Of a stretch of DNA of 43,230 nt, positions 1-9,420 are shown one piece after another. Within the stretch, counting starts at the first letter, position 1, and each line of letters starts with the position of its first letter. The stretch comes from Geitlerinema sp. PCC 9228 (lineage in GTDB: Bacteria; Cyanobacteriota; Cyanobacteriia; Cyanobacteriales; PCC-9228). The notes under the pieces were generated by a model. It worked only from the letters and a program-made list of their open reading frames with translations, searched no databases and had not been told where the DNA came from. A program made the position numbers and the translations under genes. Where the stretch lies: the NCBI RefSeq assembly GCF_001870905.1, contig NZ_LNDC01000059.1, positions 1 to 43,230 of the forward strand. Direction: 5' to 3'.

Positions 1-84
1 CCGGGGATGGACTAGCATAGCTAATCCATCTAGGCACACCCAATGAAGCGAGAATCTCACGAATTCTATTCGTGAGAGTGTCAA
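1..84 (+). mobile_element. Right end of an IS200/IS605-type (tnpB) element, partial
   Basis: Two hairpins lie side by side. The first has 11-nt arms at 6-16 and 20-30 with one mismatch and an ATA loop. The second is a perfect 9-bp stem (TCTCACGAA at 55-63, TTCGTGAGA at 69-77). The flanks GAAGCGAGAATC before the second hairpin and GTGTCAA after it resemble the right ends of cyanobacterial tnpB-carrying IS200/IS605 elements, from memory of the family. In such elements this end also forms the 3' part of the TnpB guide RNA. The rest of the element lies outside the window. The last bases overlap the stop codon of the protease gene on the other strand. The hairpins could instead only be a terminator for that gene. 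Confidence 0.5.
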
Positions 85-1655
85 ATTCCGCCAATCCCCA
101 AACGACCGGCCACCGAAGGAGATAGCGGCAGCAGGGTAGCCAAAGCCAAAAACAACACCAAAAGCGTCAAAGCGGCGCTGGCATCGTTGGGTTCGGAAAG
201 GTCGTTTTGACAGGGACGTTCCAAATTGCGCTGCAGCAGCAAAATCAAAATGGCCCAGTACAAAGCCAAAACATTGAAAAAGGAAGCGACCCCGAGAAAC
301 AGCAAAGTAGCAACGGTGGTTCGGTTGGCAATTTTGCGTCCGTAAATAGCTTGGACAATTCTACCACCATCTAGCTGACCGGCAGGTAGCAAGTTCAACG
401 CCGTAATCACCAATCCCAACCAACCAATGGGAACCAAAGGATGAATGTCTACCACCGCCTGCTGCAACGTCGAACCCAAAGTCACCTTGGCAATGGTTCC
501 CACCAAAATCGACCCCTGGAAAAACTCGGAAGGAATTTGAAACCAACTCCCCTCCCGAGACAGAAAAAAGCCGAGAATTAGCATGGCTAGAGAAGTAACG
601 CCACCAGCCACCGGACCAGCAAACGCCACATCAAACAAAACTTGACGGCTGGGAAGCAAAGAAGTGAAGCGATTTAAAGCGCCAAAGGACCCCAATTGCC
701 ACGTGGGAATGAAAAAGGGAAAACTCATGCGGACGCCGCGACGTTTGGCGATAATTTGGTGGAAGAGTTCGTGAACGCCTAAAATCAACCACAAACCAAC
801 CGCTAGGGGCCAAACTTCGTTCAGGCGATTGGGATTTTGGAAAACATCAAACCCCATGAGAAAGCCAAAGGCTTCCACACTGGTCCCCAAAGTAGCTAGC
901 CATAAAACCGCTGCCAAAACTTTTTGACCGGTACTGAGGGGTTGGGGGTCGTTTTTGCTGGGAAGAACGATAGCCACGGGTTTGTCTTCTCGGTCGTTCA
1001 CCAGGAACAAACGATAGCGATCGCCCATCTGTTCCTGCAAGCTAGCGGACAGCTGTTGGTAGGCCGTTTCCGCATCGCTACGCAAATTTCCCCGGAAGAT
1101 AGCGCCTTCTTGGTAGGGAATGGTTTCGGTGGCAAAAAAGGTATCGATGCCAAAAAGTCCCTGGATCTCCCGCAAATCCTCGCTGGGAATGCCAGTGGGT
1201 TGTGGTTGGGAGGTAGGTTCGGCTGGCGGCGCGCGAAAACTCCCTTCATCGGGACCGGATTCGGACGTAGCGGGGGAATCCTCCGAACGCCGCCAATCGC
1301 TGGTTGGCGTTTGCTGGGGAGGTTGCGACTGCTGGCTGTTGCGCATTTGCCGAATTTGCCTTCCCAGGATGATATAAATGCCAGTACACAGGAGAAATAT
1401 TAATAAAATGGTGGCAATATTGAGCGCAATCCCAAATGCCAGCAATCCGAAAAACAGCAGCCAAGGGGCCATCAGAGTTACCGATTGCAACCAAGCCAGA
1501 ATTCCCACACGGCCGTAAGGTTGCGATCGCCGAAATCCCCAAACCAAAATACCAATGGCTGCCAGCAAAATGGCTAGTGTCGTCCAATTTTGCGTTGCAA
1601 TATCCATAAGAAATGTCCTATTCGTTTGCAATTGCAGGGCAATACTTTGCAACAA
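81..1655 (-). CDS. Site-2 protease family (M50) membrane metalloprotease
   Basis: This is a predicted intramembrane zinc protease of the cyanobacterial/chloroplast EGY-like branch of the S2P family, 524 residues. The zinc motif HELFH is at residues 295-299, and the second family motif NLLPAGQLDGG at about 421-431 supplies the third ligand. Two hydrophobic segments lie near residues 24-40 and 60-97, followed by a Q/P/S-rich linker (about 105-155) and a soluble region before the catalytic membrane core. A second start at 1607 (residue 17) is equally plausible. Such proteases cleave membrane-anchored substrates; the substrate here is unknown. The TGA stop falls within the mobile-element end at 1-84. 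Confidence 0.88.
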   Translation of the reverse strand: MLQSIALQLQTNRTFLMDIATQNWTTLAILLAAIGILVWGFRRSQPYGRVGILAWLQSVTLMAPWLLFFGLLAFGIALNIATILLIFLLCTGIYIILGRQIRQMRNSQQSQPPQQTPTSDWRRSEDSPATSESGPDEGSFRAPPAEPTSQPQPTGIPSEDLREIQGLFGIDTFFATETIPYQEGAIFRGNLRSDAETAYQQLSASLQEQMGDRYRLFLVNDREDKPVAIVLPSKNDPQPLSTGQKVLAAVLWLATLGTSVEAFGFLMGFDVFQNPNRLNEVWPLAVGLWLILGVHELFHQIIAKRRGVRMSFPFFIPTWQLGSFGALNRFTSLLPSRQVLFDVAFAGPVAGGVTSLAMLILGFFLSREGSWFQIPSEFFQGSILVGTIAKVTLGSTLQQAVVDIHPLVPIGWLGLVITALNLLPAGQLDGGRIVQAIYGRKIANRTTVATLLFLGVASFFNVLALYWAILILLLQRNLERPCQNDLSEPNDASAALTLLVLFLALATLLPLSPSVAGRLGIGGI

Positions 1656-1728
1656 GCGGGAAGCACCGCTATCGTCGGAGAAACTTTGACCGGTAAGCGA
1701 TCGTTCAATAAAAAAATCTTACCATCCA

Positions 1729-2637
1729 TTAAGTTTTGTTTTCGGCTTGCAACGCCTGCCGTAGGTGTCCTCGATGCTGTTGCAGCAGGGTTTGCGCCGT
1801 TTGTAGAGAGATGCCTTTCCAATGGCGCAGCAACGCCAGTTTCACCGAGTTGTTGCTACTGGCTAGCAACTCACCAGCTTGCGAACGGTCCAAATCCGTT
1901 AAATCCATTAAAATTCGCAAGGCGCGATCGCGGAGTTTCTCGTTGGTGGCGGCCACATCCACCATGCGATTGCCGTAAACTTTTCCCAAACGCACCATCA
2001 CCCCAGTGGATAAAATATTCAAAGCCATTTTGGTAACGGTTCCTGCTTTCAAACGAGTAGACCCAGCCACAATTTCCGGACCCACCAGCAGGCGAATGTC
2101 AATATCGGCGGGACTGCTGGCTTGTTCTGCCGGCACGCAAGTCATAAAAATGGTACTAGCGCCGGCTTGTTGCGCCGCTTGCAAGGCCCCCAACACGTAG
2201 GGAGTCGTTCCGCCAGCGGTAATCCCAGCGACCACATCCCGACCGCCGACCTTCCGTTCGTAAATAGCCGCCGCGCCGTCTTCGTAGCGGTCTTCCAAAT
2301 CTTCCGAACTGCGTACCAACGCTGCTTCGCCGCCAGCAAGAATTCCCTGGACCATCTCGGGTGGCGTACAAAAGGTCGGCGGACATTCTACCGCATCCAA
2401 AACGCCTAATCGACCGCTGGTTCCGGCCCCCACATAAAACAAACGTCCCCCTTGACAAAGGGCCTCACTAGTGATATTGATGGCATCAGCCAAGGATTCC
2501 CGCGCCTCGGCGATCGCGGCTACGGTATGGCTATCTTCGCGGACGAACAAATCCACCAACGCCAAAGGAGACAGTCGATCCAAATTCCCACTATTGGCAT
2601 TGGCTTGTTCGGTCAGCAGATATCCCCGGTCTTTCAC
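1729..2637 (-). CDS. murQ: N-acetylmuramic acid 6-phosphate etherase
   Basis: MurQ cleaves the lactyl ether of N-acetylmuramate 6-phosphate to give N-acetylglucosamine 6-phosphate, a cytoplasmic step of peptidoglycan recycling. The 302-residue protein has the SIS-domain motif YVGAGTSGRLGVLDAVE (about 68-84), with the acidic residue in DAVE, and SEDLEDRYEDG (about 111-121), both typical of the family. Length matches the family (about 300). The start is GTG at 2635-2637 and overlaps the TGA of the upstream DUF3110 gene by four bases (GTGA), so translation is probably coupled. The two genes form a minus-strand operon. Confidence 0.93.
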   Translation of the reverse strand: MKDRGYLLTEQANANSGNLDRLSPLALVDLFVREDSHTVAAIAEARESLADAINITSEALCQGGRLFYVGAGTSGRLGVLDAVECPPTFCTPPEMVQGILAGGEAALVRSSEDLEDRYEDGAAAIYERKVGGRDVVAGITAGGTTPYVLGALQAAQQAGASTIFMTCVPAEQASSPADIDIRLLVGPEIVAGSTRLKAGTVTKMALNILSTGVMVRLGKVYGNRMVDVAATNEKLRDRALRILMDLTDLDRSQAGELLASSNNSVKLALLRHWKGISLQTAQTLLQQHRGHLRQALQAENKT

Positions 2638-3059
2638 AGCAAACCCTCCAGACGGCGGCGCGCCTGTTCTAGTTCCTCGGGAGACATATCCGTTTTTTCA
2701 CGTTCCGGTGTTTCGTTTTGAGGTGACTCCGGCGACTCAGCCGACTCTGGTGATTGAGAACCCTCTTCATCCCAATCTGTCTGTTCTACATTGGCTTCCG
2801 GAGGCAAAGCCAGGGAACCTTTGGGAACCAACTCCCAGTCGCAACCACTGCTGCGACAAAATTCCTTCACTTCCTCATCGTCGATTTCTTCTACAGTAGG
2901 ATTGGGAAAGTCCTGAGCTTCCAGCATCCCTCCGTAGCGGGTCGCATCCTCCTCGGATTCAAACATCAACACCTTGTTGCGCTGGGAGTTCATATCCTTG
3001 AGGGTATGGATCCCTTCATTCTCAGTACGTGCGTTAAAGAGCAGAACATATACTCGCAT
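2634..3059 (-). CDS. DUF3110 domain protein
   Basis: This small conserved cyanobacterial/plastid-lineage protein has no assigned function. The N-terminal part (MRVYVLLFNARTENEGIHTL, then a region that reads as an alpha/beta fold) matches the DUF3110 family, which covers about residues 1-85. The remainder (about 85-141) is acidic and rich in S, P and E. I chose the ATG at 3057-3059, not an upstream in-frame ATG at 3116, because the family begins at MRVYVLL. Its stop overlaps the murQ start, so the two are co-translated. The pairing does not by itself indicate a role in wall recycling. Confidence 0.8.
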   Translation of the reverse strand: MRVYVLLFNARTENEGIHTLKDMNSQRNKVLMFESEEDATRYGGMLEAQDFPNPTVEEIDDEEVKEFCRSSGCDWELVPKGSLALPPEANVEQTDWDEEGSQSPESAESPESPQNETPEREKTDMSPEELEQARRRLEGLL

Positions 3060-3252
3060 GGTTGATGAAACTTTTGAAACCACCACTACTTCTATACAAT
3101 TTAAGCACTTGCACAAGAACCAACGGCTGATGTGGTTCCCGCGTGCTTTTTAAGTACTGCTATGGGTACTACCTCCAGTATAAACCGCAAACCGAACGAT
3201 GCGGATATCCTTTCTGTAGGCTTCTTTTGGTCTACCGCGATCGCAACCATCA

Positions 3253-6200
3253 ATGACGAATTCTCCATCTCCCGAACGAAAATCTACCTGGCTAATTTGG
3301 GTGCGCCGTACTGGCTTAGTCGCTGGTGTGGCAGTGTTTTCCGCGGCTATTGGCGGTACTTGGTGGGTGAAAACCCAACTCGCGCCATTGGTATCGAACA
3401 ATTTGTCCAATATCGTCCAACGACCGGTCAATTTAGGTTCCCTACAACAGTTTTCCCTAACCCAGTTAACCTTCGGGGAAACCACCGTACCCGCTACCGA
3501 CACCGACAGCGATCGCGCTTCTGTGGAATCAGTCGTTGTAAACTTTAACCTCTGGCAGGTCATAACCAACCGCACCCTGCCTTTGGACATTACCTTAGTC
3601 AACCCCCAAGCTTACATTGAACAACAGCAACCCGGAAAGTGGCTGCAACTAAATTTACAACTAGAAAAACCAGGGCCCATCCAACCGCAACTCCAAGCGA
3701 TCGCTGCCAAAAACGCGCGCCTCACCCTCGACCCCTACGGTAGCGAAGCCGTGGATTTCCATAAAATTCAACTGGTCACCCAGTTTGCCAACAACAACCA
3801 AAAAATTCAATTTCAAGTCAGTGGCGCTCCCATTTCCGGGGGAAATTTCGCCGCAACGGGAGAATTTCGCCAATCTCCCAACACCGCGCCGCAGCTAGAA
3901 GGCAACCTACAAAGCCAAAATTTACAGCTACCTCCCATTACCAACTTGCTGCCTTCCTCCCTACTACAAGACCGCTTGCAAGTGGTCTCGGGAACCTTGC
4001 AAACCAATATAGACATTGCCTGGAATTTCGAGAATGCCTTACCCGACCTCCAGGGAACTGCCAAGCTGCAAGCAACCACCCTCGACATCCAAAACGTTCC
4101 CCAACTGGTGACCCTCAAGCAAGCCGACCTCAGCCTGCAGCAACAGCAGGTTCGCATAGAACGCGCTACCCTCAACTACAGCAATATCCCCGTAGAAGCC
4201 AGCGGTACGGTGGATTTGGCGCAAGAACGCTACGATTTGCAAGCCAACATGGCATCGCTTCCCCTTTCTCGGGTTCTATCCGCAGCACAAGTTTCCCTTC
4301 CCATCGCGATCGCGACCCAAGTCGCAGCGGCTGTTCGTGTCACCGGTCCACTCACCAATCCCATCGTTCGCGGTCAAGTACGCACCACGCAAACCACCCA
4401 AATCTACGCCAGCAACAATCCCCAACCCAACGCTACCCCCCTCATCGACCTCGATCGCGCAAGCAGCAACTTTCAAATCGACCAAACCCAGCTGCAATTA
4501 CTGAACCTCAGTGCTTCTCCCAGGATCGGCGGCGAAATTTTCGGCGGCGGTCGCATCGATTTCAGCGATCGCATAGCCTTAAACCTAGATCTGGCTCTGC
4601 AAAACCTACCCTTAGAACCATTTCTGATACGCGGTTTGCAGGAAGGATCCCTTCCCTTTCGTTTGGGAAGACTCAACGCCACCACCCAAATCCGCGGCTG
4701 GGCCACCAATCCCCAAGTACAAACCCAATGGCGCTTGCGCCGTTCCAGCATTGAAGGCAGCGGTGAACTCACCTACGCCAACCAACGCCTCGATATCCGC
4801 AATACTAAGTTCCAACTAGCTGGTGGCAGCATAGATTTAAATTCTAAAATTACCCTCAATGACCCCACCGCTAACGCCATTCAAGCCAGCGTTAGCATCG
4901 CCAATATCCAACTCGAAAAACTCGGTATCCCCCAAGCGGCAGGATTTTCCGGTCAGTTTCAGCTAGCCAGTCCCCTGACCCCACAAGGTGCCAGTGACTT
5001 GCAAGCCAGCGGCAGCGCCAAAGTACAATTGTCCCCACAGGAAACCGTTGCCGTGGAAAACTTTACCCTGGAATCGGGCAACTTTGCCGCCACTGTCGCC
5101 AGTCGCAAACTCACTTTAAAAACCATAAATCCCAACTTGCAGGGGACTCTCACAAGTTCTCTTGATGTGGCTGGTTCCCTCAGCAATCTTTCCGCAAATG
5201 GCATTCAAGCCAACGGCCAGCTTCAATTTTCCCGCGTTCCCATCGCCACCAGTTTTCTGGATAGTTTCAACATTCCGAACTTTCGTCCCCAAGCTTTAGA
5301 ACCGATTTTCGCCAGTCCGACAAATGTATCCCTCCGCTGGGATGGCCAAACGTTGCAGCTCCCCTCTATAGCATCGGAAGCCGGTATCCGTGCCAATGGC
5401 AGCCTGGATGTCGCTTTAGCAGACCTACCGCAAATTACCGGATACGACTTGAATGTAGATGTCCAAGAATACCCACTGGCGAAGCTTCCCCTGGCTTTTC
5501 CCGATATCCAAATTGCCGATCGAATTCGTCAGGATTTACAAGGCAATGCCACGTTTAGCGGTCGTTTGGTTTCCGATCGCTTGCAGGGGATCCCCGAAAT
5601 TACTGGCGATTTGACCCTCAACCAATTCGGTGCCTATCGCTTGGCATTTGAACGCCGGTTGACAGGTCCGATTTCCGTCACCCCGGAAGGAATTCAAGTA
5701 GCATTATCAGGAGAATCAGACGCAATTCAAGTGGCGTTAAATCAGAAATATTTGCCCACTCGTATCAACATCCAACAGGAAAAACTCGATATAACCGGCC
5801 AATGCATGCCTCCGCCAGCGGAAAAGCCTTCTCCATCCCAACAAGTTGATGCATCCGATGCGCCTATATCTGAGAATTGCCCTTGGTTTCAATTGCAAGT
5901 ACAAGAATTTCCCTTGGCAGGATGGAGCGATCGCGTTTTGGGAGGAACTTTATTTGCCGACCTCAACATCGACTGGCAGCAATTGCAAGTAGCCGGTTCC
6001 CTGACAGTCAACCAACCCGCGATCGCCAGTCCCCTCGGTCGCATCGAAGCACAAACCTTTGCCTCCCAATTTCGCTACAGCGGCAACACCATTTCCGTCA
6101 CTGACACCAAATTGGTCCAAGGCAACAGCCAGTATGCTTTTTCCGGCGGAGTCATTTTAGGGAAAAACCCCCGTTTTCGCGGCGATTTGGAAGTGGTAGA

Positions 6201-8367
6201 AGGCTACCTGCAAGATGTCTTGGTGGCCTTGCAGTGGTTTGATATTAACGACATCGCCAGAGGATTAACCCCTCCCCAATACGGAACCGCCAAAGATGTG
6301 GTTCCCACGCCAGTTGGCATGCCAGACGCGCCTTTGCTAACGCAACTGCGACGTTTTTCCGAAATTCAGCATTCCCTCAAACAACGCCAGCAAGCGCGCC
6401 GAGAAGCTTCCCTCTTACCTCCCCTATCTACCTTGCAGGGACAGTTTAACGGCAATATCGAAGTAGAAGGATCTCTCCAGCGGGGTTTGGTAGCAGATTT
6501 CAACGTACAAGGTCAAGATTGGTCTTGGGGAGGATACCAACTCGATACGTTTCTCTTGCAAGGTAACTTTGAAAATGGGAAACTCACTTTACTGCCTTTA
6601 CGGCTGGAACGAAAAGATATTTTGCTGGCGTTTAAGGGGAATGTTGGTGGTGAAGAACAATCAGCTCAATTGAATATTCAAGAATTTCCCGTAGGAATTT
6701 TAGAAAATTTCCTGGATTTACCCGTGGTCGATGTGAGCGGCCAATTAAATGCTAAAGTTAGTGTAGCGGGAAGTTTTGACAATCCCCAAGCCAAAGGGGA
6801 AATTACCTTAGCGCAAGGTCAGGTAAACTTAACAGATATTCAAGATGGATTCGCCAGCTTTAACTATTCCGACGGTCGGTTGCAGTTTGGCAGCGAAGTC
6901 TTGGTTTCTCCACCAGAACCCATTAGAATTCGGGGAGATATTCCCATTCAACTACCGTTTGCCGAGGTTTCTCCCTCCCCCGATTTGGAAATGACCGTGG
7001 TAGCGCAAGACGAAGCCATGCAAGCGTTAAATTTGCTGACCAACCAAGTGAAATTGCAAGCAGGAACCGGACAAGTACGTTTGAATGTTTCGGGAACCCT
7101 ACAAGACCCGGCTGCCACGGGAACCATACAAATGAACGAGTCCGTATTTACCACACCATTGCTGCCAGAACCCCTGACTGACGTTTCGGTTGCAGCGGAT
7201 TTTGCTGGCGATCGCGTTTCGGTAGAGCAAATTACCGGTAAATACAGTCAGGGAAATGTTCGCGCTAGTGGGGTTTTGCCTCTGTTTCGTCCCCTTTCCA
7301 GCAACGACGAAGACCGCCAAAATCCTCTACAAGTAACTTTAGAACAAATTCGCACCAACCTGCGCGGCATTTATATTGGCGGCGTTGATGGCAATTTAAC
7401 CATTCGCGGTCACGCATTCAATCCCGAAATTGGCGGTCGCATTACCCTCAGCAACGGTAAAGTGATTCTCGACCCCAACGCCGCTGCCATGCAAACCCCA
7501 ACAACAGAACTATCAGCCGATTCCCAGGAAACCTTTGTCACCGAATTCGACAATCTTATCCTTACATTAGGCAAAAACTTGCGAATTACCAGTCCGGCAG
7601 TGCTCAATTTTGTGGCAACTGGCGATTTGCGCGTTGGGGGAACCTTGGATACGTTGCGTCCTGCCGGTACGGTGGAACTAAAATCAGGACAGGTCAATTT
7701 GTTTACCACCGTTTTTAACCTGCGACGCGGTTACAAACATACGGCGAGATTCGTTCCCAGCCAAGGTCTCGATCCCAATTTGGATTTGCGGTTGCTGGCT
7801 TCGGTTCCCGAGTTCAACCGTCGCGCCTCCATTACCACCTCCGAAGCGGAAATTAGCGACCCTTCCCTGGCACCCAATTTGGGAGAATTGCGTACAATTC
7901 GGGTACAAGCGATTATCGAAGGTCGTTCTAGCGAATTATTTAACAATTTGAAACTGACCAGTTCGCCGCCGCGTAGCGAATCGGAAATTTTGGCTTTGAT
8001 TGGTGGTGGTTTTGTGGATACCTTCGGTCGCGGGGAAAGCTGGCTGGCGATCGCCAATTTAGCCGGTTCGGCGTTGCTAACCAATGTGGATACGTTTATC
8101 GCCAATACCCTTGGCTTGAGCGATTTTCGCCTATTTCCGGTAACCATTCCCGATGAAGAATCTGGCAGTTCCAGTTTGGCGTTGGGAATTGAAGCAGGGG
8201 TGAATTTACCCGCCGATTTATCTTTTTCTATTCGCAAGTTGGTTCCCAGCGAAGATCCTTTGAAGTACAATCTTCGCTATCGGGTCAATGAAAATATTCT
8301 GTTGCGCGGTTCTACAGATTTGTCTGGGGAAAGCCAAGCAACGGTTGAGTTTGAGTTAAGGTTCTAA
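3253..8367 (+). CDS. tamB: TamB-like translocation and assembly module protein (DUF490)
   Basis: This very large envelope protein has 1704 residues. A single N-terminal membrane segment at about residues 13-40 anchors it in the inner membrane. Most of the rest is repetitive beta-strand sequence of the AsmA/TamB bridge type, with alternating hydrophobic residues suited to a long groove. The C-terminal ~350 residues form the conserved TamB domain, including SESEILALIGGGFVDTFGRG and an end rich in beta-strands (last residues TVEFELRF) that resembles an outer-membrane contact region. Related proteins span the periplasm and are linked to lipid transport and outer-membrane protein assembly. No partner Omp85 gene is adjacent. 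The ATG has no strong ribosome binding site. Confidence 0.88.
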   Translation: MTNSPSPERKSTWLIWVRRTGLVAGVAVFSAAIGGTWWVKTQLAPLVSNNLSNIVQRPVNLGSLQQFSLTQLTFGETTVPATDTDSDRASVESVVVNFNLWQVITNRTLPLDITLVNPQAYIEQQQPGKWLQLNLQLEKPGPIQPQLQAIAAKNARLTLDPYGSEAVDFHKIQLVTQFANNNQKIQFQVSGAPISGGNFAATGEFRQSPNTAPQLEGNLQSQNLQLPPITNLLPSSLLQDRLQVVSGTLQTNIDIAWNFENALPDLQGTAKLQATTLDIQNVPQLVTLKQADLSLQQQQVRIERATLNYSNIPVEASGTVDLAQERYDLQANMASLPLSRVLSAAQVSLPIAIATQVAAAVRVTGPLTNPIVRGQVRTTQTTQIYASNNPQPNATPLIDLDRASSNFQIDQTQLQLLNLSASPRIGGEIFGGGRIDFSDRIALNLDLALQNLPLEPFLIRGLQEGSLPFRLGRLNATTQIRGWATNPQVQTQWRLRRSSIEGSGELTYANQRLDIRNTKFQLAGGSIDLNSKITLNDPTANAIQASVSIANIQLEKLGIPQAAGFSGQFQLASPLTPQGASDLQASGSAKVQLSPQETVAVENFTLESGNFAATVASRKLTLKTINPNLQGTLTSSLDVAGSLSNLSANGIQANGQLQFSRVPIATSFLDSFNIPNFRPQALEPIFASPTNVSLRWDGQTLQLPSIASEAGIRANGSLDVALADLPQITGYDLNVDVQEYPLAKLPLAFPDIQIADRIRQDLQGNATFSGRLVSDRLQGIPEITGDLTLNQFGAYRLAFERRLTGPISVTPEGIQVALSGESDAIQVALNQKYLPTRINIQQEKLDITGQCMPPPAEKPSPSQQVDASDAPISENCPWFQLQVQEFPLAGWSDRVLGGTLFADLNIDWQQLQVAGSLTVNQPAIASPLGRIEAQTFASQFRYSGNTISVTDTKLVQGNSQYAFSGGVILGKNPRFRGDLEVVEGYLQDVLVALQWFDINDIARGLTPPQYGTAKDVVPTPVGMPDAPLLTQLRRFSEIQHSLKQRQQARREASLLPPLSTLQGQFNGNIEVEGSLQRGLVADFNVQGQDWSWGGYQLDTFLLQGNFENGKLTLLPLRLERKDILLAFKGNVGGEEQSAQLNIQEFPVGILENFLDLPVVDVSGQLNAKVSVAGSFDNPQAKGEITLAQGQVNLTDIQDGFASFNYSDGRLQFGSEVLVSPPEPIRIRGDIPIQLPFAEVSPSPDLEMTVVAQDEAMQALNLLTNQVKLQAGTGQVRLNVSGTLQDPAATGTIQMNESVFTTPLLPEPLTDVSVAADFAGDRVSVEQITGKYSQGNVRASGVLPLFRPLSSNDEDRQNPLQVTLEQIRTNLRGIYIGGVDGNLTIRGHAFNPEIGGRITLSNGKVILDPNAAAMQTPTTELSADSQETFVTEFDNLILTLGKNLRITSPAVLNFVATGDLRVGGTLDTLRPAGTVELKSGQVNLFTTVFNLRRGYKHTARFVPSQGLDPNLDLRLLASVPEFNRRASITTSEAEISDPSLAPNLGELRTIRVQAIIEGRSSELFNNLKLTSSPPRSESEILALIGGGFVDTFGRGESWLAIANLAGSALLTNVDTFIANTLGLSDFRLFPVTIPDEESGSSSLALGIEAGVNLPADLSFSIRKLVPSEDPLKYNLRYRVNENILLRGSTDLSGESQATVEFELRF

Positions 8368-8396
8368 ATAGCGATAGCAACAGGGATGGTTTACGC

Positions 8397-9392
8397 ATGG
8401 GAAATTTCTGGTTCTCCCGATCGAAAATGAGCCATCGAAATTGGCAGACCTCGGGAACAGTTTGTTTGTTTTCCGTGGTGTTGTTGGTAGCCATGGCTGG
8501 CGAACTATCAGATTCGGTGGGGATGGCTAGCCGGGAAACCACCGCCATCGAACAAGTGTCTTCCCTTCCCCAGCCGGAAAAATCTACATTCTCGCCGCGG
8601 CAACGGGAAATTTTGCAAGAACTCGCCAAAGCCGATGTGGTTTATCTGGGAGAAATTCATACCAAAGCTGCCGACCACCAAGCACAGTTGGCGATTGTAC
8701 AAGCATTGCAGCAACGCAACCGGAAAGTAGCGATCGCGATGGAAATGTTTCAGCTTCCCTACCAAGATGTCTTAGACCAGTACATTCGTGGGGAAATCGA
8801 CGAAGACCAACTCTTAGAAAAAACGGAATATCAACAACGTTGGGGATACGACTGGGACGACTACGCACCCATTCTGCGCTATGCTAGAAAGCATCAATTA
8901 CCCGCGATCGCGCTGAACGTTCCCACAGAAACCATCCGCCGGGTAGCCACTGGTGGCTGGTCGGGGTTGACTTCCGAAGACCAACGATGGCTGCCTCCCC
9001 GTTCCGAAATTCATACGGATCATCCCCAATACCGGCAACGGCTGCGCGAAATTTTTGACGGCATCCACGCCGAATACAACTCCAGCGGTAATTTTGAGTT
9101 CTTCTACTTGGCCCAACTCCTGTGGGATGAGACCATGGCAGCCAATATTGCCAAATACGCTACCCAACATCCAGAATATCAAGTGGTGGTGTTGGCAGGT
9201 TCGGGACACATCGCCAATCGCTACGGCATCCCCAATCGCGTAGCCAGACGCATGCAGAACCCAGATTTTACCCACAAATCGGTTTTGCTTTCCCCACCGC
9301 CAAGGGATACCGACGCATCGAACGCCAATAGCGACATTGCCGATTATATCTGGCAACCGACATCGCCGCCTAATTCCAGAAAGCAATCTTAG
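8397..9392 (+). CDS. ChaN-like (DUF399) exported protein
   Basis: The 331-residue protein has an N-terminal hydrophobic export signal (about residues 19-42 from the first ATG; a second start at 8427 is possible). The main domain begins at VVYLGEIHTKAADHQ, and GEIH is characteristic of the ChaN/DUF399 family. Further family features are the AMEMFQ segment, YDWDDYAPIL and VVVLAGSGHIANRYGIP near the C-terminus. Family members include the haem-binding lipoprotein ChaN of Campylobacter; no lipobox cysteine is seen here. Haem binding is inference from the family. The gene follows the tamB-like gene by 29 bases and precedes hisC by 28, so the three may be co-transcribed. Confidence 0.8.
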   Translation: MGNFWFSRSKMSHRNWQTSGTVCLFSVVLLVAMAGELSDSVGMASRETTAIEQVSSLPQPEKSTFSPRQREILQELAKADVVYLGEIHTKAADHQAQLAIVQALQQRNRKVAIAMEMFQLPYQDVLDQYIRGEIDEDQLLEKTEYQQRWGYDWDDYAPILRYARKHQLPAIALNVPTETIRRVATGGWSGLTSEDQRWLPPRSEIHTDHPQYRQRLREIFDGIHAEYNSSGNFEFFYLAQLLWDETMAANIAKYATQHPEYQVVVLAGSGHIANRYGIPNRVARRMQNPDFTHKSVLLSPPPRDTDASNANSDIADYIWQPTSPPNSRKQS

Positions 9393-9420
9393 CTCATTTG
9401 ATAGCCATTTGATAGACACT

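Noticed and set aside
3256-3548. Short open frames around the tamB-like start on both strands
   Set aside because: Shadow frames of the large gene without family features.
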